This document shows, piece after piece, positions 4,259-5,683 of a stretch of 5,683 nucleotides of DNA. The DNA lies in the NCBI GenBank assembly GCA_002430545.1, contig DJCM01000030.1, positions 2,046 through 7,728 on the forward strand, in the 5' to 3' direction. Every line of letters begins with the position of its first letter. Positions within the stretch are counted from its first letter, which is position 1. The position numbers were made by a program, and so were the translations under genes. The stretch is from Flavobacteriaceae bacterium UBA5950 (GTDB lineage Bacteria > Bacteroidota > Bacteroidia > Flavobacteriales > Flavobacteriaceae). The notes under the pieces are model-generated. The model searched no databases and had not been told where the DNA came from. It saw only the letters and a list, made by a program, of their open reading frames with translations.

Positions 4259-5683
4259 ATGTCTACAACATCTGAAAGACTCAATTTTTCCTCGGCGATC
4301 AACACGCCCAAATACCCTGACTTCCTGGACATACAAATCAAATCTTTTCAAGACTTTTTTCAACTTGAAACAAAATCAAACGAACGTGACAACGAAGGAC
4401 TCTTTAATACGTTTAAAGAAAACTTTCCCATTTCCGATACTCGGAATCAGTTTGTTTTAGAGTTTCTCGACTATTTCGTCGATCCTCCAAGATACTCCAT
4501 TATTGAGTGTATCGAACGTGGACTGACCTATAGTGTGCCTCTAAAAGCTCGTCTGAAATTGTACTGTACTGATCCTGAACATGAGGACTTTGAAACTATT
4601 GTTCAAGATGTGTTTTTGGGTACAATCCCTTACATGACTCCAAGTGGAACCTTTGTGATCAATGGTGCTGAGCGTATTGTTGTCTCTCAATTGCACAGAT
4701 CTCCAGGTGTCTTCTTTGGACAGTCATTTCATGCAAATGGAACAAAACTCTACTCTGCAAGAGTGATTCCTTTTAAAGGGTCATGGATTGAATTTGCAAC
4801 TGACATCAACAGTGTGATGTATGCATACATCGATCGTAAAAAGAAGTTACCTGTCACGACTCTTTTTCGTGCGATTGGTTTTGAAAGAGATAAAGATATT
4901 TTAGAAATTTTTGACCTCGCTGAGGAAGTAAAAGTCACTAAAACTGGCTTGAAAAAAGTCTTGGGTAGAAAACTGGCAGCACGTGTTTTGAACACATGGT
5001 TTGAGGACTTTGTGGATGAGGATACTGGTGAGGTTGTTTCTATTGAAAGAAATGAGATTGTTCTTGACAGAGATACCATCCTTGAAAAAGATCATATCTA
5101 TCAGATTGTTGAAGCAAATGCAAAAACTGTTCTTCTTCATAAAGAAGATTTAGCATCTGCTGACTATGCAATTATTCACAATACATTACAAAAAGACCCT
5201 ACAAACTCAGAAAAAGAAGCTGTTGAGCATATCTATCGACAGCTGCGTAACGCTGAACCACCAGATGAAGAAACTGCTCGTGGGATTATCGATAAGCTGT
5301 TCTTCTCTGATCAGAGATACAATCTCGGTGAAGTTGGTCGTTATCGAATGAACAAAAAACTTGGTCTTGATATTGAGATGGACAAGCAGGTCTTGACCAA
5401 AGACGATATCATTACCATTATCAAATATCTTATTGAGTTGATCAATTCCAAATCGGAGATCGATGACATTGATCACTTGTCAAATCGTCGTGTTCGCACA
5501 GTAGGGGAGCAACTCTCATCCCAGTTTGGTGTGGGGCTATCACGAATGGCACGTACCATCCGTGAGCGAATGAATGTACGTGATAATGAAGTGTTTACTC
5601 CAATTGATCTGATTAATGCCAAGACATTATCTTCAGTCATTAACTCATTCTTTGGAACCAATCAGCTTTCTCAGTTTATGGAT
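4259..5683 (+). CDS. rpoB: RNA polymerase beta subunit, N-terminal 475 residues (3' truncated by window edge)
   Basis: RpoB is the beta subunit of RNA polymerase, forming one side of the catalytic cleft and the rifampicin pocket. The frame is open from ATG 4259 to the last base, giving 475 codons; Bacteroidota RpoB is usually about 1,270 aa, so over 60% lies downstream. The start MSTTSERLNFSSAINTPKYP fits the family. Protrusion and lobe blocks include PYMTPSGTFVINGAERIVVS followed by QLHRSPGVFF (144-153), and NRRVRTVGE at 409-417. The last residues, FFGTNQLSQFMD (464-475), are the start of rifampicin cluster I; Asp475 equals E. coli D516. Residues Q472 and D475 (E. coli Q513, D516) and V142 (V146) are of the sensitive type. 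No Shine-Dalgarno precedes the ATG (TTTGTTC). rpoC would be expected downstream. Confidence 0.98.
   Translation, partial: MSTTSERLNFSSAINTPKYPDFLDIQIKSFQDFFQLETKSNERDNEGLFNTFKENFPISDTRNQFVLEFLDYFVDPPRYSIIECIERGLTYSVPLKARLKLYCTDPEHEDFETIVQDVFLGTIPYMTPSGTFVINGAERIVVSQLHRSPGVFFGQSFHANGTKLYSARVIPFKGSWIEFATDINSVMYAYIDRKKKLPVTTLFRAIGFERDKDILEIFDLAEEVKVTKTGLKKVLGRKLAARVLNTWFEDFVDEDTGEVVSIERNEIVLDRDTILEKDHIYQIVEANAKTVLLHKEDLASADYAIIHNTLQKDPTNSEKEAVEHIYRQLRNAEPPDEETARGIIDKLFFSDQRYNLGEVGRYRMNKKLGLDIEMDKQVLTKDDIITIIKYLIELINSKSEIDDIDHLSNRRVRTVGEQLSSQFGVGLSRMARTIRERMNVRDNEVFTPIDLINAKTLSSVINSFFGTNQLSQFMD

Noticed and set aside
4750..5476. Several antisense frames and one + frame (5166-5351) within rpoB
   Set aside because: All overlap the continuous, clearly recognisable RpoB frame and have no motifs of their own.
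1..5683. Search for mobile elements, CRISPR, toxin-antitoxin, phage or other accessory systems
   Set aside because: Nearly all bases belong to conserved housekeeping genes in a standard order. There are no long repeats, no unexplained gap over 120 nt and no unassigned gene, so I see no undescribed system here.

Overview
The window is a conserved information-processing cluster from a member of the Bacteroidota: tuf (3' part), tRNA-Trp, secE, nusG, rplK, rplA, rplJ, rplL and rpoB (5' part), all on the + strand. Three things point to this phylum. The gene order tuf-trpT-secE-nusG-rplKAJL-rpoB is seen there. The encoded proteins read like Bacteroidota orthologues, for example EF-Tu with an FYDYDGDN segment and RpoB starting MSTTSERLNF. 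None of the seven visible start codons has a Shine-Dalgarno sequence; several have A/T-rich upstream bases instead. A marine flavobacterial or saprospiral lineage seems plausible, but I cannot name a genus.

Layout. Bases 1-1021 are the last 339 codons of tuf, followed by a strong perfect hairpin terminator (1045-1075). A short gap leads to a complete tRNA-Trp(CCA) at 1142-1214, and secE starts only 18 nt after it. nusG follows after 9 nt. A 62-nt non-coding leader then precedes rplK. rplK, rplA, rplJ and rplL follow with gaps of 17, 20 and 36 nt. A 116-nt gap after rplL holds a hairpin with a T-run and a good match to the Bacteroidota -7 promoter element. rpoB then runs off the end of the window exactly at the residue equivalent to E. 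coli D516, inside rifampicin cluster I.

How the genes work together. EF-Tu and tRNA-Trp serve elongation. SecE is the small essential subunit of the SecYEG translocon. NusG binds RNA polymerase and links it to the ribosome. L11, L1, L10 and L7/L12 form the L1 stalk and the factor-binding L10-L12 stalk of the 50S subunit. RpoB is the RNA polymerase beta subunit. The block is core housekeeping DNA.

I found no mobile element, CRISPR array, defence gene or unknown protein, and no sign of an undescribed system. The points worth a second look are small: the two hairpins, the rpoB promoter candidate, the nusG-rplK leader, the lack of room for an L10 leader, and a substitution in the SecE W-P motif.
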